DNA of 64,000 bases. Origin: Blastococcus sp. CPCC 205250. GTDB lineage: Bacteria; Actinomycetota; Actinomycetes; Mycobacteriales; Geodermatophilaceae. Location of the stretch: NCBI RefSeq assembly GCF_019799925.1, contig NZ_JABGCG010000003.1, positions 1 to 64,000 of the forward strand, given 5' to 3'. The first letter of the stretch is position 1. Every line of letters begins with the position of its first letter. Under the pieces are notes generated by a model. It was not told the DNA's origin. It saw only the letters and a program-made list of their open reading frames with translations, and made no database searches. Below are positions 55,643 to 64,000 of the stretch, piece after piece. A program made the position numbers and the translations under genes.

Positions 55643-57322
55643 TCAGAGCAGGCGGCGGCTGTCGGCTGCGACGACCCGCAGCCAGCGGTAGCCGTAGCCG
55701 TCGAGGGTCAGCTCCACCGCGCCGTCGTCGGCGATCGCCGTCGTCTGGGTCACCAGGAGGTCCTCCAGGCGGTGCGTGGCGTCGCAGCCGGACAGCACCA
55801 GCGGGACCGTCCGCGGCTCGGGCGCGAGGTTGTGCACCGCGATCAGTGCGCCGTCGTCCCAGGTGGACAGGCTCGCCAGCACCTCGGGGTGCGGCTGGCC
55901 GAGGACCTCGTAGGTGCCCCAGCCCAGCTCCGGGGACTCGCGGTAGCGGCGGATCAGCAGCCGCATGAACGACAGCAGCGAGTCCGGGTCGCGGCGCTGG
56001 TCGGCGACGTTGACGAACTCGGGGCCGAACCCGCCCTCGACGACCGGGCCCGGGAGCCGGGACGGGGCGGCGGGCGAGAAGCCGCCGTTGCGGCCCGACG
56101 TCCACTGCATGGGCGTGCGCACGGCGAGGCGGCCCTCGGCGGCCAGGTTCTCGCCCATGCCGATCTCCTCGCCGTAGAAGAGCACCGGCGTACCGGGCAG
56201 CGAGAACATGAGGCTGTAGACCATCCGGATCCGGCGCGGGTCGCCGCCGAGCATCGGGGGCAGGCGGCGGGTCAGGCCCCGGCCGTACACCTGCATGCGC
56301 TCCTCGGGGCCGAAGGCGGCGAAGACCTCCTGGCGCTCGTCCTCGCCGAGCTTGTCGAGGGTGAGCTCGTCGTGGTTGCGGACGAACATCCCCCACTGGT
56401 TGTCCGGGGAGACCTGCGGCCGTGCGGTCAGCGCGTCGACCAGCGGCGCGGCGTCGCAGCGGGCCAGCGACAGGTACATCGCCTGCATCGCGATGAAGTC
56501 GAACTGCATCGTCAGCTCGTCGCCGTCGACCCCGCCGAAGAACTGCTGCTGCTGGTCGTGCGGCAGGTTCACCTCACCGAGCAGGACGGCGGCCTCGGCG
56601 CGGCGGGCGATGAGCGCACGCAGGGCCCGGAGGTACTGGTGCGGGTCCTGGAACTGCTCGACCTCCTGCTCGTCGATCCCGGCGGTCTCCAGCAGGAAGG
56701 GGACGGCGTCCACGCGGAACCCGTCGAGACCCAGCTGCAGCCAGAATCCGATGACCTTGGCGATCTCGTCGCGGACCCGGGGGTTGGCCACGTTGAGGTC
56801 GGGCTGCTCCTTGTAGAACTTGTGCAGGTACCACTCCCCCGTCTTCTCCTCGAACTGCCAGATGCCGTCCTCCTGGTCGGGGAAGACGACCTCGGCCTTC
56901 GTGTCCGGCGGCGGGTCGGCGCGCCAGACGTAGAAGTCTCGGTACGGCGAGTCCTTCGAGGCGCGGGCCGAGCGGAACCAGGGGTGCTTGGCCGAGGTGT
57001 GGTTGACCACCAGGTCGGCGATCACCCGCATGCCGCGGTCCTTGGCGGTGCGGATCACCTCGACGAGGTCCCCGTGGGTGCCCAGCCGCGGGTCGACGCC
57101 GTAGAAGTCGGTGATGTCGTAGCCGTCGTCGCGCTCGGCGGTGGGATAGAAGGGCATCAGCCACAGGCACGTGACGCCGAGGTCGGCGAGGTGGTCGATC
57201 CGCTGGGCGAGGCCGGCGAAGTCACCGCAGCCGTCGCCGTTCCAGTCCATGTAGGTCTCGACGTCGAGGCAGTAGACGACGGCCGTCTTCCACCAGAGGT
57301 CGGACGTGTCGGTGATGCGCAT
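55643..57322 (-). CDS. GH13 alpha-glucanase/trehalose synthase-like enzyme
   Basis: A 559-residue glycoside hydrolase family 13 enzyme. Conserved regions: VIADLVVNHTS (100-110), GFRVDAVP with nucleophile Asp205, LGEVNLP with acid Glu250, and NHDEL with Asp318. The first strand (VYCLDVETYMDWNGDGCGDFAGL) resembles trehalose synthase (TreS) and its relatives, so maltose-trehalose interconversion or an alpha-glucosidase/sucrose-hydrolase type reaction are the main options. No maltokinase is fused. It ends with an intrinsic terminator. Confidence 0.88.
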   Translation of the reverse strand: MRITDTSDLWWKTAVVYCLDVETYMDWNGDGCGDFAGLAQRIDHLADLGVTCLWLMPFYPTAERDDGYDITDFYGVDPRLGTHGDLVEVIRTAKDRGMRVIADLVVNHTSAKHPWFRSARASKDSPYRDFYVWRADPPPDTKAEVVFPDQEDGIWQFEEKTGEWYLHKFYKEQPDLNVANPRVRDEIAKVIGFWLQLGLDGFRVDAVPFLLETAGIDEQEVEQFQDPHQYLRALRALIARRAEAAVLLGEVNLPHDQQQQFFGGVDGDELTMQFDFIAMQAMYLSLARCDAAPLVDALTARPQVSPDNQWGMFVRNHDELTLDKLGEDERQEVFAAFGPEERMQVYGRGLTRRLPPMLGGDPRRIRMVYSLMFSLPGTPVLFYGEEIGMGENLAAEGRLAVRTPMQWTSGRNGGFSPAAPSRLPGPVVEGGFGPEFVNVADQRRDPDSLLSFMRLLIRRYRESPELGWGTYEVLGQPHPEVLASLSTWDDGALIAVHNLAPEPRTVPLVLSGCDATHRLEDLLVTQTTAIADDGAVELTLDGYGYRWLRVVAADSRRLL

Positions 57323-57389
57323 GCTGGGGGGCTCCCTCTGCTCGGGCGTCGTCCGACCCTGGCGGGGAACCGGCGGGTCCGCCAGCCGG

Positions 57390-57869
57390 TCACGCGTGCC
57401 AGTCGATGTCGACCCCGCCGTACTCGCACAGGTCGGCGGCGTACTGCAGGGAGTTGAGATGGGGCTCCGGGTCGAGCTGCCCGGACACGATGGCCCGCCG
57501 CGCGTCGGCGTCCAGGGCGACGAGGCGCTCCAGCGGCAGGACCAGGTCGGGGTGCTCGGCGACCTCGAGGTAGGGCTGCGCCCGGTCGGCGAGGGTGGCC
57601 AGCGGGCGCTGGCCGTCGGGGTCGTCGTAGACCGAGCCGGTGTCCTGCACCGCGGTCAGGAACTCGACCACCCGGTCCTCCCCGGCCACGAACTCCTCGC
57701 ACGTCTCGACGTCGCCGGGCGTGAGCTCCACCGACTCCTCGTACTCCTCAGCGGTCGACGGTGACCGGCTCGCCGACGAGGAGGACGCGGCGACGGCGAC
57801 GTCGTCGTCCGTGCCGCAGGCGGTCAGGGTCAGGAGCAGCAGGACGGTCGCGAGGAGGGATCGGCGCAC
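57390..57869 (-). CDS. Putative lipoprotein
   Basis: A 159-residue secreted lipoprotein: signal peptide MRRSLLATVLLLLTLTACG with lipobox LTAC (Cys18 or so), a Ser-rich linker, then a small helical domain with two cysteines (VETCEEF, ADLCEYG) that might form a disulfide. The family is unknown to me. Codon use fits. It stands alone, 67 bases upstream of nothing related. Confidence 0.75.
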   Translation of the reverse strand: MRRSLLATVLLLLTLTACGTDDDVAVAASSSSASRSPSTAEEYEESVELTPGDVETCEEFVAGEDRVVEFLTAVQDTGSVYDDPDGQRPLATLADRAQPYLEVAEHPDLVLPLERLVALDADARRAIVSGQLDPEPHLNSLQYAADLCEYGGVDIDWHA

Positions 57870-57950
57870 GGCGCCAGAGGGTGCGGCACGGGGTCGGGGG
57901 CGTCCAGGGGGCGGCGCGCGGGCGTCCGCTGCGACCGCCCCCCGGCGCCC

Positions 57951-59000
57951 TCAGGCCATCGAGGACTGCAGCGGCTCCTGCCGCGGCCGCCAGGGGCCGT
58001 CGGGGCCGGCCGGGTCGATCGCCTGGGCCGGGGCCGGCGCGGTGACGCCGAGCTGCGGCAGCACGTTCTCGCCGAAGGCGTCGAGGAACGCCGTCTGCTC
58101 CTTGCCGACGTGGTGCAGGTAGACCTCCTCGAAGCCGAGTTCGACGTACTCGGCGATCCAGGCCGCGTGCTGGGCGAGGTCGGCGGACACCCGGACGGCC
58201 TCGGTCACGCCCTGCGGTGTCACGTGGGCGCTGGCCTGCTCGAACGCCTCGGGGCTGTCGAGGTCCCAGCACAGCGGCGGCGGGAAGACGTTGCTGCGCC
58301 ACTGGTCGTGGGCCAGCGCCAGAGCGCGGTCCGGGTCGGGGTCCCAGCTGACGTGCACCTGGAGGACGAGCTTGCCGCGGCCTCCGGCGTCCCGGTAGGC
58401 GGCGACCATCTCGCGCAGCTTGTCGTGCGGCTGGTTGATGGTGACCAGCCCGTCGGCCCAGTCGGCGCCGCGGCGGGCGGTCTCGACGCTGACCGCCGGG
58501 GCGATCAGGGCCGGCTGGGGGTCGGCGAGCGTGTAGACCTTCGCGCGGTCGACGCGGACGAGGCCGTCGTGGCTGACCTCCTCGCCGGCCAGCAGCGCGC
58601 GGATGACGTCGACGCACTCGCGCAGCCGGGCGTCGCGCAGCTCCTTGCGGGGCCAGACGTCGCCGGTGACGTGCTCGTTCATCGCCTCGCCGCTGCCCAG
58701 CGCCACCCAGAATCGGCCGGGGAACATCGCGCCGAGGGTGGCGATCGCCTGGGCGACGATCACCGGGTGGTAGCGCTGCCCCGGGGCGTTGACCGCGCCG
58801 AACGGCAGGTTCGTGGTCGCCATGGCCGCGCCCAGCCAGGACCAGGCGAAGCCGGACTCGCCCTGCCGCGGGTTCCACGGGGTGAGGTGGTCCGAGCACA
58901 TGGCGGCGGTGAAGCCGACCTGCTCGGCGTGCTGCACCGCGGACAGCAGGTCGCGCGGGTGCACCTGCTCGTGCGAGTTGTGGAACCCGATGACGGTCAT
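57951..59000 (-). CDS. Luciferase-like (LLM) flavin/F420 oxidoreductase
   Basis: A 349-residue TIM-barrel oxidoreductase of the bacterial luciferase superfamily. MTVIGFHNSHEQVHPRDLL at the start and CSDHLTPWNPRQGESGFAWSWLGAA match the TIGR03885-type non-F420 flavin oxidoreductases, though members of this superfamily in actinobacteria often use F420. ATG 59000 was chosen because AGGGCGG precedes it; the upstream residues (MPHRGAGRQGG) do not fit. Substrate unknown. Confidence 0.88.
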   Translation of the reverse strand: MTVIGFHNSHEQVHPRDLLSAVQHAEQVGFTAAMCSDHLTPWNPRQGESGFAWSWLGAAMATTNLPFGAVNAPGQRYHPVIVAQAIATLGAMFPGRFWVALGSGEAMNEHVTGDVWPRKELRDARLRECVDVIRALLAGEEVSHDGLVRVDRAKVYTLADPQPALIAPAVSVETARRGADWADGLVTINQPHDKLREMVAAYRDAGGRGKLVLQVHVSWDPDPDRALALAHDQWRSNVFPPPLCWDLDSPEAFEQASAHVTPQGVTEAVRVSADLAQHAAWIAEYVELGFEEVYLHHVGKEQTAFLDAFGENVLPQLGVTAPAPAQAIDPAGPDGPWRPRQEPLQSSMA

Positions 59001-59139
59001 GCCGCCCTGCCTACCCGCGCCCCGGTGAGGCACTCCTGCGTCAGCGGCGCGTGATGTGCGCCCCGGGCGCCTCGCGGCGGCAGGACCCGCCGCCGGTGCA
59101 CATCACTCCCCCGCGGGGACGGCGGGCGAGACTGGGCCG

Positions 59140-61629
59140 GTGCTGCCACCGCCCGGGACGCCGGGGACCGACCTGCCGGTCCGCTCCGCGCTGCCGGCGC
59201 TCGCCGAGGCGCTGTCGGCCCGGGGCGCCGCCGTGCTGGTGGCTCCGCCCGGGACGGGGAAGACCACGCTGGTCCCCCTCGCGCTGGCCGGCGACCTCCC
59301 CGGGCGCGTGCTCGTGGCCGAGCCACGGCGCGTGGCCGCTCGGGCCGCCGCCCACCGCATGGCCGCGCTGCTGGGCGAACCCGTGGGGGGACGGGTCGGC
59401 TACAGCGTCCGCGGCGGCAGCCGGCGCAGCGCCGCCACCCGGGTCGAGGTCGTCACCACCGGCCTGCTCGTCCGCCGCCTGCAGGCCGATCCGGAGCTGC
59501 CCGGGGTGGCCGCGGTGGTCCTGGACGAGTGCCACGAGCGGCACCTCGACACCGACCTCGCGCTGGCCTTCGCCCTCGACGTCCGCGCCGCACTGCGCCC
59601 GGAGCTGCCGCTGGTGGCGATGTCGGCGACCGCCCAGGCCGACCGGCTGGCCACCCTCCTCGGCGGGGAGGACGGTCCGGCTCCGGTCGTCGAGGCACGC
59701 GGTGCCCTGCACGACGTGGACGTGGTCTGGGCGCCCCCGGCCGGTCCGGTGGACCCGCCGCACGGCCTGCGGGTCGATCCCCGGCTGCTGGCGCACGTCG
59801 CGGCGACGGTCCGGCGGGCGCTGACCGAGCGGACCGGCGACGTCCTCGTGTTCCTGCCGGGCGCCGGCGAGATCGGCACGGTGGCCGGGCAGTTGAGCGG
59901 CGTCGACGCCGACGTCCTCCCGCTGCACGGCCGACTGCCGGCCGCCACCCAGGACGCCGCCCTGCGGGCCGGTCCCCGCCGCCGGGTCGTGCTGGCCACC
60001 GCGCTGGCGGAGAGCAGCCTGACCGTGCCCGGGGTGCGCGTCGTCGTCGACGCCGGGCTCGCCCGCGTGCCCCGTGCCGACCTGGCGCGCGGACTGGGGT
60101 CCCTGGTCACCGTGCGGGCGTCACGAGCAGCGGTCACCCAGCGCGCCGGCCGCGCCGGCCGGGAGGGCCCCGGTGCGGTCTACCGCTGCTGGACCGCCGC
60201 CGAGCACGACCGGCTGCCCGCGCACGACGAGCCGGAGGTGGCCGTCGCCGACCTCACCGCCTTCGTGCTGGAGCTCGCCTGCTGGGGCGCGCCCGGGGGC
60301 GAGGGCCTCGCCCTGCTCGACCGCCCGTCACCGGCCGCCTTGCTCGTGGCCGGGCAGACGCTGCAGGGCCTCGGCGCCGTGGGCGACGGGGGCCGGGCCA
60401 CTCCCCGGGGACGCGCGCTGACCGCCGTCGGGGTGCACCCGCGGCTGGCCCGGGCGCTGCTCGACGGCGCTCCGCTGGTCGGTCGCCGCCGTGCGGCCGA
60501 GGTCGTCGCGCTGCTCTCCGCGGACCTCCCGTCCCGCGGCGACGACCTGGTCGCGACCTGGCGGGGCCTGCGGTCGGGAGCCGACCGCGGCGCCACCGCC
60601 CGGTGGGAGGAGGAGGTCGGCCGCCTCGAGCGCTCGGCGGACGACACGACCCCGCGCCGGCTGCCCGACGACACCGCGGCCGGTCTGGTGGTCGGCCTGG
60701 CCCACCCCGAGCGGCTGGCCCGCCTCCGCCCGGGCAGCACCACGACGTACCTGATGACCGCCGGCACGGGTGCCGAGCTGGCTCCCGGCACCGCGCTCAC
60801 CGGGGCGTCGTGGCTGGCGATCGCCGTCGCCGACCGGTCCCCCGGGCGCCGGGACGCGCGGGTGCGGTCGGCCGTCGCGATCGACGAGGCGACCGCGCTG
60901 GAGGCCGGCGGCCCGCTGCACGGCGAGGACGACGAGGTGTCCTGGCGCGACGGGAGGGTGCACAGTGCACGCGTCGAGCGGCTGGGCGCCGTCGTGCTGG
61001 CCGAGCGACCGCTGCGCGATCCCGATCGCGAGGCCGTCGCCGCCGCCGTCGCCGAGGGCCTGCGCACCGAGGGTCTCGGAGTGCTGCCCTGGACTCCGGC
61101 GGCCCGCCGGCTGCGGGAGCGCCTCGCCGCGGCGCACGCGGGGCTTGGGGCGCCGTGGCCGCCCGTCGACGACCAGGACCTGCTCGCCGCGATCGACGTG
61201 TCCGGGGTCCGCCGCCGCGCCGACCTGGCGAGGGTCGACGTCGTCGCGGCGCTGCGGGCGCTGGTGCCGTGGCAGGTGGCCCGCGAGCTCGACGCCGTCG
61301 TCCCCGACGCCGTGACGGTGCCGACCGGCTCGCGGATCCGCGTCGACTACACCGATCCCGCGGTCCCCACGCTGTCCGTGCGGGTGCAGGAGGTGTTCGG
61401 GTGGGCGCAGACGCCGCTGGTGGCCGGACGCCCGTTGCGGCTGCAGCTGCTCTCCCCCGCCCAGCGGGTCGTCGCCACGACGACGGACCTCGCGGGCTTC
61501 TGGGTCACCGGTTACCCGGCGGTGCGCAGCGAGCTCCGTGGCCGCTATCCCCGCCATCCCTGGCCGGAGGACCCGGCGTCGGCCGCCCCCACGACCAGGG
61601 CCACGCCCCGCGCCCGGCCACGCTCCTAG
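59140..61629 (+). CDS. hrpB: ATP-dependent helicase HrpB
   Basis: An 829-residue DEAH/RHA helicase of the usual HrpB length. Walker A APPGTGKTT (35-43), DEAH box VLDECHERHLDTDL, motif III AMSATAQ, motif VI QRAGRAGREGPG, and a C-terminal HrpB-specific region (RGRYPRHPWPEDP, the family ending). GTG 59140 fits the family N-terminus. Likely an RNA helicase; its cellular role is not well defined in any species. Confidence 0.95.
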   Translation: MLPPPGTPGTDLPVRSALPALAEALSARGAAVLVAPPGTGKTTLVPLALAGDLPGRVLVAEPRRVAARAAAHRMAALLGEPVGGRVGYSVRGGSRRSAATRVEVVTTGLLVRRLQADPELPGVAAVVLDECHERHLDTDLALAFALDVRAALRPELPLVAMSATAQADRLATLLGGEDGPAPVVEARGALHDVDVVWAPPAGPVDPPHGLRVDPRLLAHVAATVRRALTERTGDVLVFLPGAGEIGTVAGQLSGVDADVLPLHGRLPAATQDAALRAGPRRRVVLATALAESSLTVPGVRVVVDAGLARVPRADLARGLGSLVTVRASRAAVTQRAGRAGREGPGAVYRCWTAAEHDRLPAHDEPEVAVADLTAFVLELACWGAPGGEGLALLDRPSPAALLVAGQTLQGLGAVGDGGRATPRGRALTAVGVHPRLARALLDGAPLVGRRRAAEVVALLSADLPSRGDDLVATWRGLRSGADRGATARWEEEVGRLERSADDTTPRRLPDDTAAGLVVGLAHPERLARLRPGSTTTYLMTAGTGAELAPGTALTGASWLAIAVADRSPGRRDARVRSAVAIDEATALEAGGPLHGEDDEVSWRDGRVHSARVERLGAVVLAERPLRDPDREAVAAAVAEGLRTEGLGVLPWTPAARRLRERLAAAHAGLGAPWPPVDDQDLLAAIDVSGVRRRADLARVDVVAALRALVPWQVARELDAVVPDAVTVPTGSRIRVDYTDPAVPTLSVRVQEVFGWAQTPLVAGRPLRLQLLSPAQRVVATTTDLAGFWVTGYPAVRSELRGRYPRHPWPEDPASAAPTTRATPRARPRS

Positions 61630-61699
61630 CGCCCGGACGAGAGCGGCACCACTCCCTGCTTGCACTGCGCCGAGCGGGGCACGCGGCGAGGATCGGGGG

Positions 61700-63562
61700 G
61701 TGACACGCACCCCGACGACGGACCAGTGGGGAATCGACGCCAGCTGGCTCGACGCCCTCGACGAGGAGCACACGGTCGCCCAGGCCACGATCGACCGGCT
61801 GCGGGAGGTGATCGGCACACCCCCGGACGACCTGGACGACCGGGCGCCCATCGTGGCCCTGCCCGGCGACGTCCTGGAGGTGGACGAGGCCGAGGTGACC
61901 CTCGAGGACGGGTCGACCCGGCACGTCGACGGCGAGCTGGACGAGGACTTCCCGCTGGGCTACCACTGGCTGCAGGCCCCCGGCGGGCACCGGCGGAGGC
62001 TGATCGTCACGCCGGGCCGGTGCTGGCTGCCCGAGCGGACCTGGGGCTGGGCGGTGCAGCTGTACGCGGCCCGCAGCCGGGGCAGCTGGGGCATCGGCGA
62101 CCTCGCCGACCTGCGCGCGATCCGCGAGATGGCCGCCGCGCAGGGCGCCGGCTTCGTGCTCATCAACCCGCTGCACGCGGTGGCCCCCACGCCGCAGCAG
62201 GAGGCCAGCCCCTACCTGCCGGCCACTCGCCGCTTCCGCAACCCGATCTACCTGCGGGTGACCGAGGTCCCCGGGGCGTCCGCCGTCGACGTGGAGGACG
62301 ACGCCGGCCGCGCGCTGTCCGACGCCGAGCTCATCGAGCGCGACGCGATCTGGGCCCGCAAGCGCGCCGTGCTGCGGCGGGTCTTCGACGCGACCGGCCG
62401 CGACGACCCGGCCTTCCCCGACTGGTGGTGGCACCAGGGCCAGAAGCTGCAGGACTGGGCCACCTGGTGCGCGATCGCCGACGAGCACGGCCCCGACTGG
62501 CACACCTGGCCGGAGGAGCTGCGCGACCCGCGCGGCGAGGCGGTCGCCCGGTTCGTCGCCGGGCACGAGCGCGACGTCGCCTTCCACGCCTGGCTGCAGT
62601 GGTGCCTGCACCTCCAGCTGGAAGCGGCCACCGAGGGCATGACGGTGATCCAGGACCTGCCCATCGGCGTCGCCGGCGGCGGCGCCGACGCCTGGACCTG
62701 GCAGGACGTGCTGGCCCAGGGCGTCAGCGTCGGCGCGCCGCCGGACGCGTTCAACTCCCAGGGCCAGGACTGGGGCTCGCCCCCGCTGGTGCCCTGGCGG
62801 CTGCGCGCGGCGGACTACGAGCCGTTCGTCCAGTCGATCCGCGCCACGATGGCCGGCGCCGGTGGCCTGCGCATCGACCACGTCATGGGCCTGTTCCGGC
62901 TGTGGTGGGTGCCCTCGGCGGGCCCTGGTGTCAGTGGCGGAGCCGCGGACGGCGCCTACGTGCGGTACCCGGCCGAGGACCTGCTCGGCATCGTCGCGCT
63001 GGAGAGCCACCGGGCGCAGGCGCTGGTCGTCGGCGAGGACCTCGGCACGGTCGAGGAGGGCGTGCGCGAGGCGATGGCCGAGCACGGCGTGCTCAGCTAC
63101 CGGCTGCTGTGGTTCGAGGACGACGAGCCCGCGCAGTGGCCGACCGAGGCGATGGCCGCGATCAGCACCCACGACCTGCCGACCGTCGCCGGTCTGTGGA
63201 CCGGCGCCGACATCGCCGAGCAGCGCGAGCACGGCACGGGCACCGACGAGGAGCTCGAGCGCGGCCGCACCGAGCTGCTCGGCCGGCTGCGCGGGGTGAA
63301 GAAGAAGGCCAAGCCGGAGACCGCGGTGCGCAAGGCGCACGAGGCCCTGGCGACAGCACCGTCGCTGCTCCTGTCGGCCACCCTGGAGGACGCCGTCGCC
63401 GACGAGCGCCGGCCGAACATGCCCGGCGCGGCCGAGCGGCCGAACTGGTCGCTGCCGCTGCCGGTGCCGGTGGACGACCTCCCCCGGCACGAGTTGCTGC
63501 AGACCGTGGCCCGCACCCTGGCCGACGGGGTCTCCGGCGGCAGCTCGGACGCCACCGCCTGA
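61700..63562 (+). CDS. malQ: 4-alpha-glucanotransferase
   Basis: A 620-residue amylomaltase (GH77) that transfers maltodextrin segments between glucans. An N-terminal domain of about 100 residues is followed by the TIM barrel; key residues are in GLRIDHVMGLFR (nucleophile Asp), VVGEDLGTV (acid Glu) and ISTHDLPT (third Asp). The GTG start lies 70 bases after hrpB. It could act with the GH13 enzyme at 55.6 kb in alpha-glucan metabolism. A perfect hairpin follows the stop. Confidence 0.95.
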   Translation: MTRTPTTDQWGIDASWLDALDEEHTVAQATIDRLREVIGTPPDDLDDRAPIVALPGDVLEVDEAEVTLEDGSTRHVDGELDEDFPLGYHWLQAPGGHRRRLIVTPGRCWLPERTWGWAVQLYAARSRGSWGIGDLADLRAIREMAAAQGAGFVLINPLHAVAPTPQQEASPYLPATRRFRNPIYLRVTEVPGASAVDVEDDAGRALSDAELIERDAIWARKRAVLRRVFDATGRDDPAFPDWWWHQGQKLQDWATWCAIADEHGPDWHTWPEELRDPRGEAVARFVAGHERDVAFHAWLQWCLHLQLEAATEGMTVIQDLPIGVAGGGADAWTWQDVLAQGVSVGAPPDAFNSQGQDWGSPPLVPWRLRAADYEPFVQSIRATMAGAGGLRIDHVMGLFRLWWVPSAGPGVSGGAADGAYVRYPAEDLLGIVALESHRAQALVVGEDLGTVEEGVREAMAEHGVLSYRLLWFEDDEPAQWPTEAMAAISTHDLPTVAGLWTGADIAEQREHGTGTDEELERGRTELLGRLRGVKKKAKPETAVRKAHEALATAPSLLLSATLEDAVADERRPNMPGAAERPNWSLPLPVPVDDLPRHELLQTVARTLADGVSGGSSDATA

Positions 63563-63567
63563 GACGG

Positions 63568-63603
63568 GTCCGGCGCGGGCACCGGACGGTGCCCGCGCCG
63601 GAC
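63568..63603. terminator. Bidirectional terminator hairpin
   Basis: Perfect 16-bp stem GTCCGGCGCGGGCACC (63568-63583) with its complement (63588-63603) and a 4-base loop, between the convergent malQ and nuclease genes. Confidence 0.8.
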
Positions 63604-63618
63604 GCGGTCAGCGGCGGG

Positions 63619-64000
63619 TCAGGACTCGGCGCCCTCCTGCTCGGCGGAGCCCGTGCCGCGGCCCTGGTCGAGCACGTCGGTGCCCGGGCCGCCGATCAGC
63701 CGGTCGTCGCCGTTGCCGCCGGCGAGCCGGTCGTCGCCGAAGCCACCGGAGAGGACGTCGGCGCCGTTGTCGCCGGCCAGGGTGTCGTCGCCGGCGCCAC
63801 CGCAGATGACGTCGTCGGCGTTGCCGCCGGTGATGGTGTCGTCCCCGCCGAGACCCATGATCACGTCGGCGCGGTTGGTGCCCCGCAGGACGTCGTCCCC
63901 GTCGGTGCCGACGATGGTGGGCACCAGGCCCTGGCAGCGCTCGGCGAGGTCGATGCCGAGCACGAGCGGGTCGTGGTCGCTGGACCGGTACGGGTCTGCC
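63619..64000 (-). CDS. C-terminal end of a secreted nuclease with RTX repeats (partial)
   Basis: The gene enters from the right edge; only the last 127 residues are visible. The first residues read PYRSSDHDPLVLGID, the C-terminal SDHDP motif of the endonuclease/exonuclease/phosphatase fold, so the missing part is probably an ExeM/NucH-type extracellular nuclease. About seven calcium-binding RTX nonapeptides follow (GGAGDDTLA, GGFGDDRLA, GGNGDDRLI), ending in a short acidic tail (SAEQEGAES). RTX tails guide folding outside the cell. Two cysteines (CQG, VICGG) may form a disulfide. Confidence 0.85.
   Translation of the reverse strand, partial: ADPYRSSDHDPLVLGIDLAERCQGLVPTIVGTDGDDVLRGTNRADVIMGLGGDDTITGGNADDVICGGAGDDTLAGDNGADVLSGGFGDDRLAGGNGDDRLIGGPGTDVLDQGRGTGSAEQEGAES

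Overview
The window is chromosomal DNA from a very GC-rich actinobacterium. Codons mostly end in G or C, GTG starts are common, neighbouring genes overlap as ATGA or GTGA, and the order of the arg, phe and infC genes is the actinobacterial one. Gene content and the small intergenic palindromes would fit Geodermatophilaceae (Blastococcus, Geodermatophilus, Modestobacter), but that family assignment is inference.

Layout. 1-302: promoter and leader of an rRNA operon that leaves the window to the left. 303-9587 (minus): arginine biosynthesis operon argC-J-B-D-F-R-H, continuing into a 3-methyladenine glycosylase gene and tyrS, nearly all joined by 4-base overlaps, with tandem ARG-box-like sites at the argC start. 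9.7-14.4 kb (minus): a DUF6158-like protein, an SDR enzyme, pheT and pheS. 14.5-19.3 kb: a DMT-type transporter, an EAL-DICT-LOV-GGDEF protein (predicted blue-light-sensing c-di-GMP enzyme), and a divergent TetR regulator/AurF-like diiron oxygenase pair around a near-perfect operator. 19.3-21.9 kb (minus): infC-rpmI-rplT and an rRNA methyltransferase, with infC starting at ATC behind a structured leader.

22-37 kb is a nitrate/nitrite assimilation neighbourhood: a HemD-fold DNA-binding regulator (NnaR-like), the transporter NarK, and nasA-nirB-nirD. narK and nasA carry matching GlnR-like sites at nearly the same distance from their starts. An ECF sigma factor with a membrane partner, a siderophore-binding lipoprotein behind an iron-box-like site, and a TetR regulator lie within it. 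37-46.6 kb is accessory: PRC-barrel/DUF2382 stress protein, GNAT and VOC proteins, a YCII-ECF42 sigma module, a kinase-fold protein lacking the catalytic Asp, arfB, a YidD fusion, mmuM, an SDR, and a 41-residue protein.

46.7-52.1 kb: a Ski2-like helicase gene followed at once by a strikingly low-GC two-gene unit (49304-52134) that encodes a four-helix membrane protein and a 601-residue protein, neither recognisable to me. It is the strongest candidate for a transferred, undescribed system. 52.2-64 kb returns to high GC: tandem TauE/SafE permeases, a GAF-ANTAR regulator, a GH13 enzyme, a lipoprotein, a luciferase-like oxidoreductase, hrpB, malQ, and the C-terminal end of a secreted nuclease with RTX repeats.
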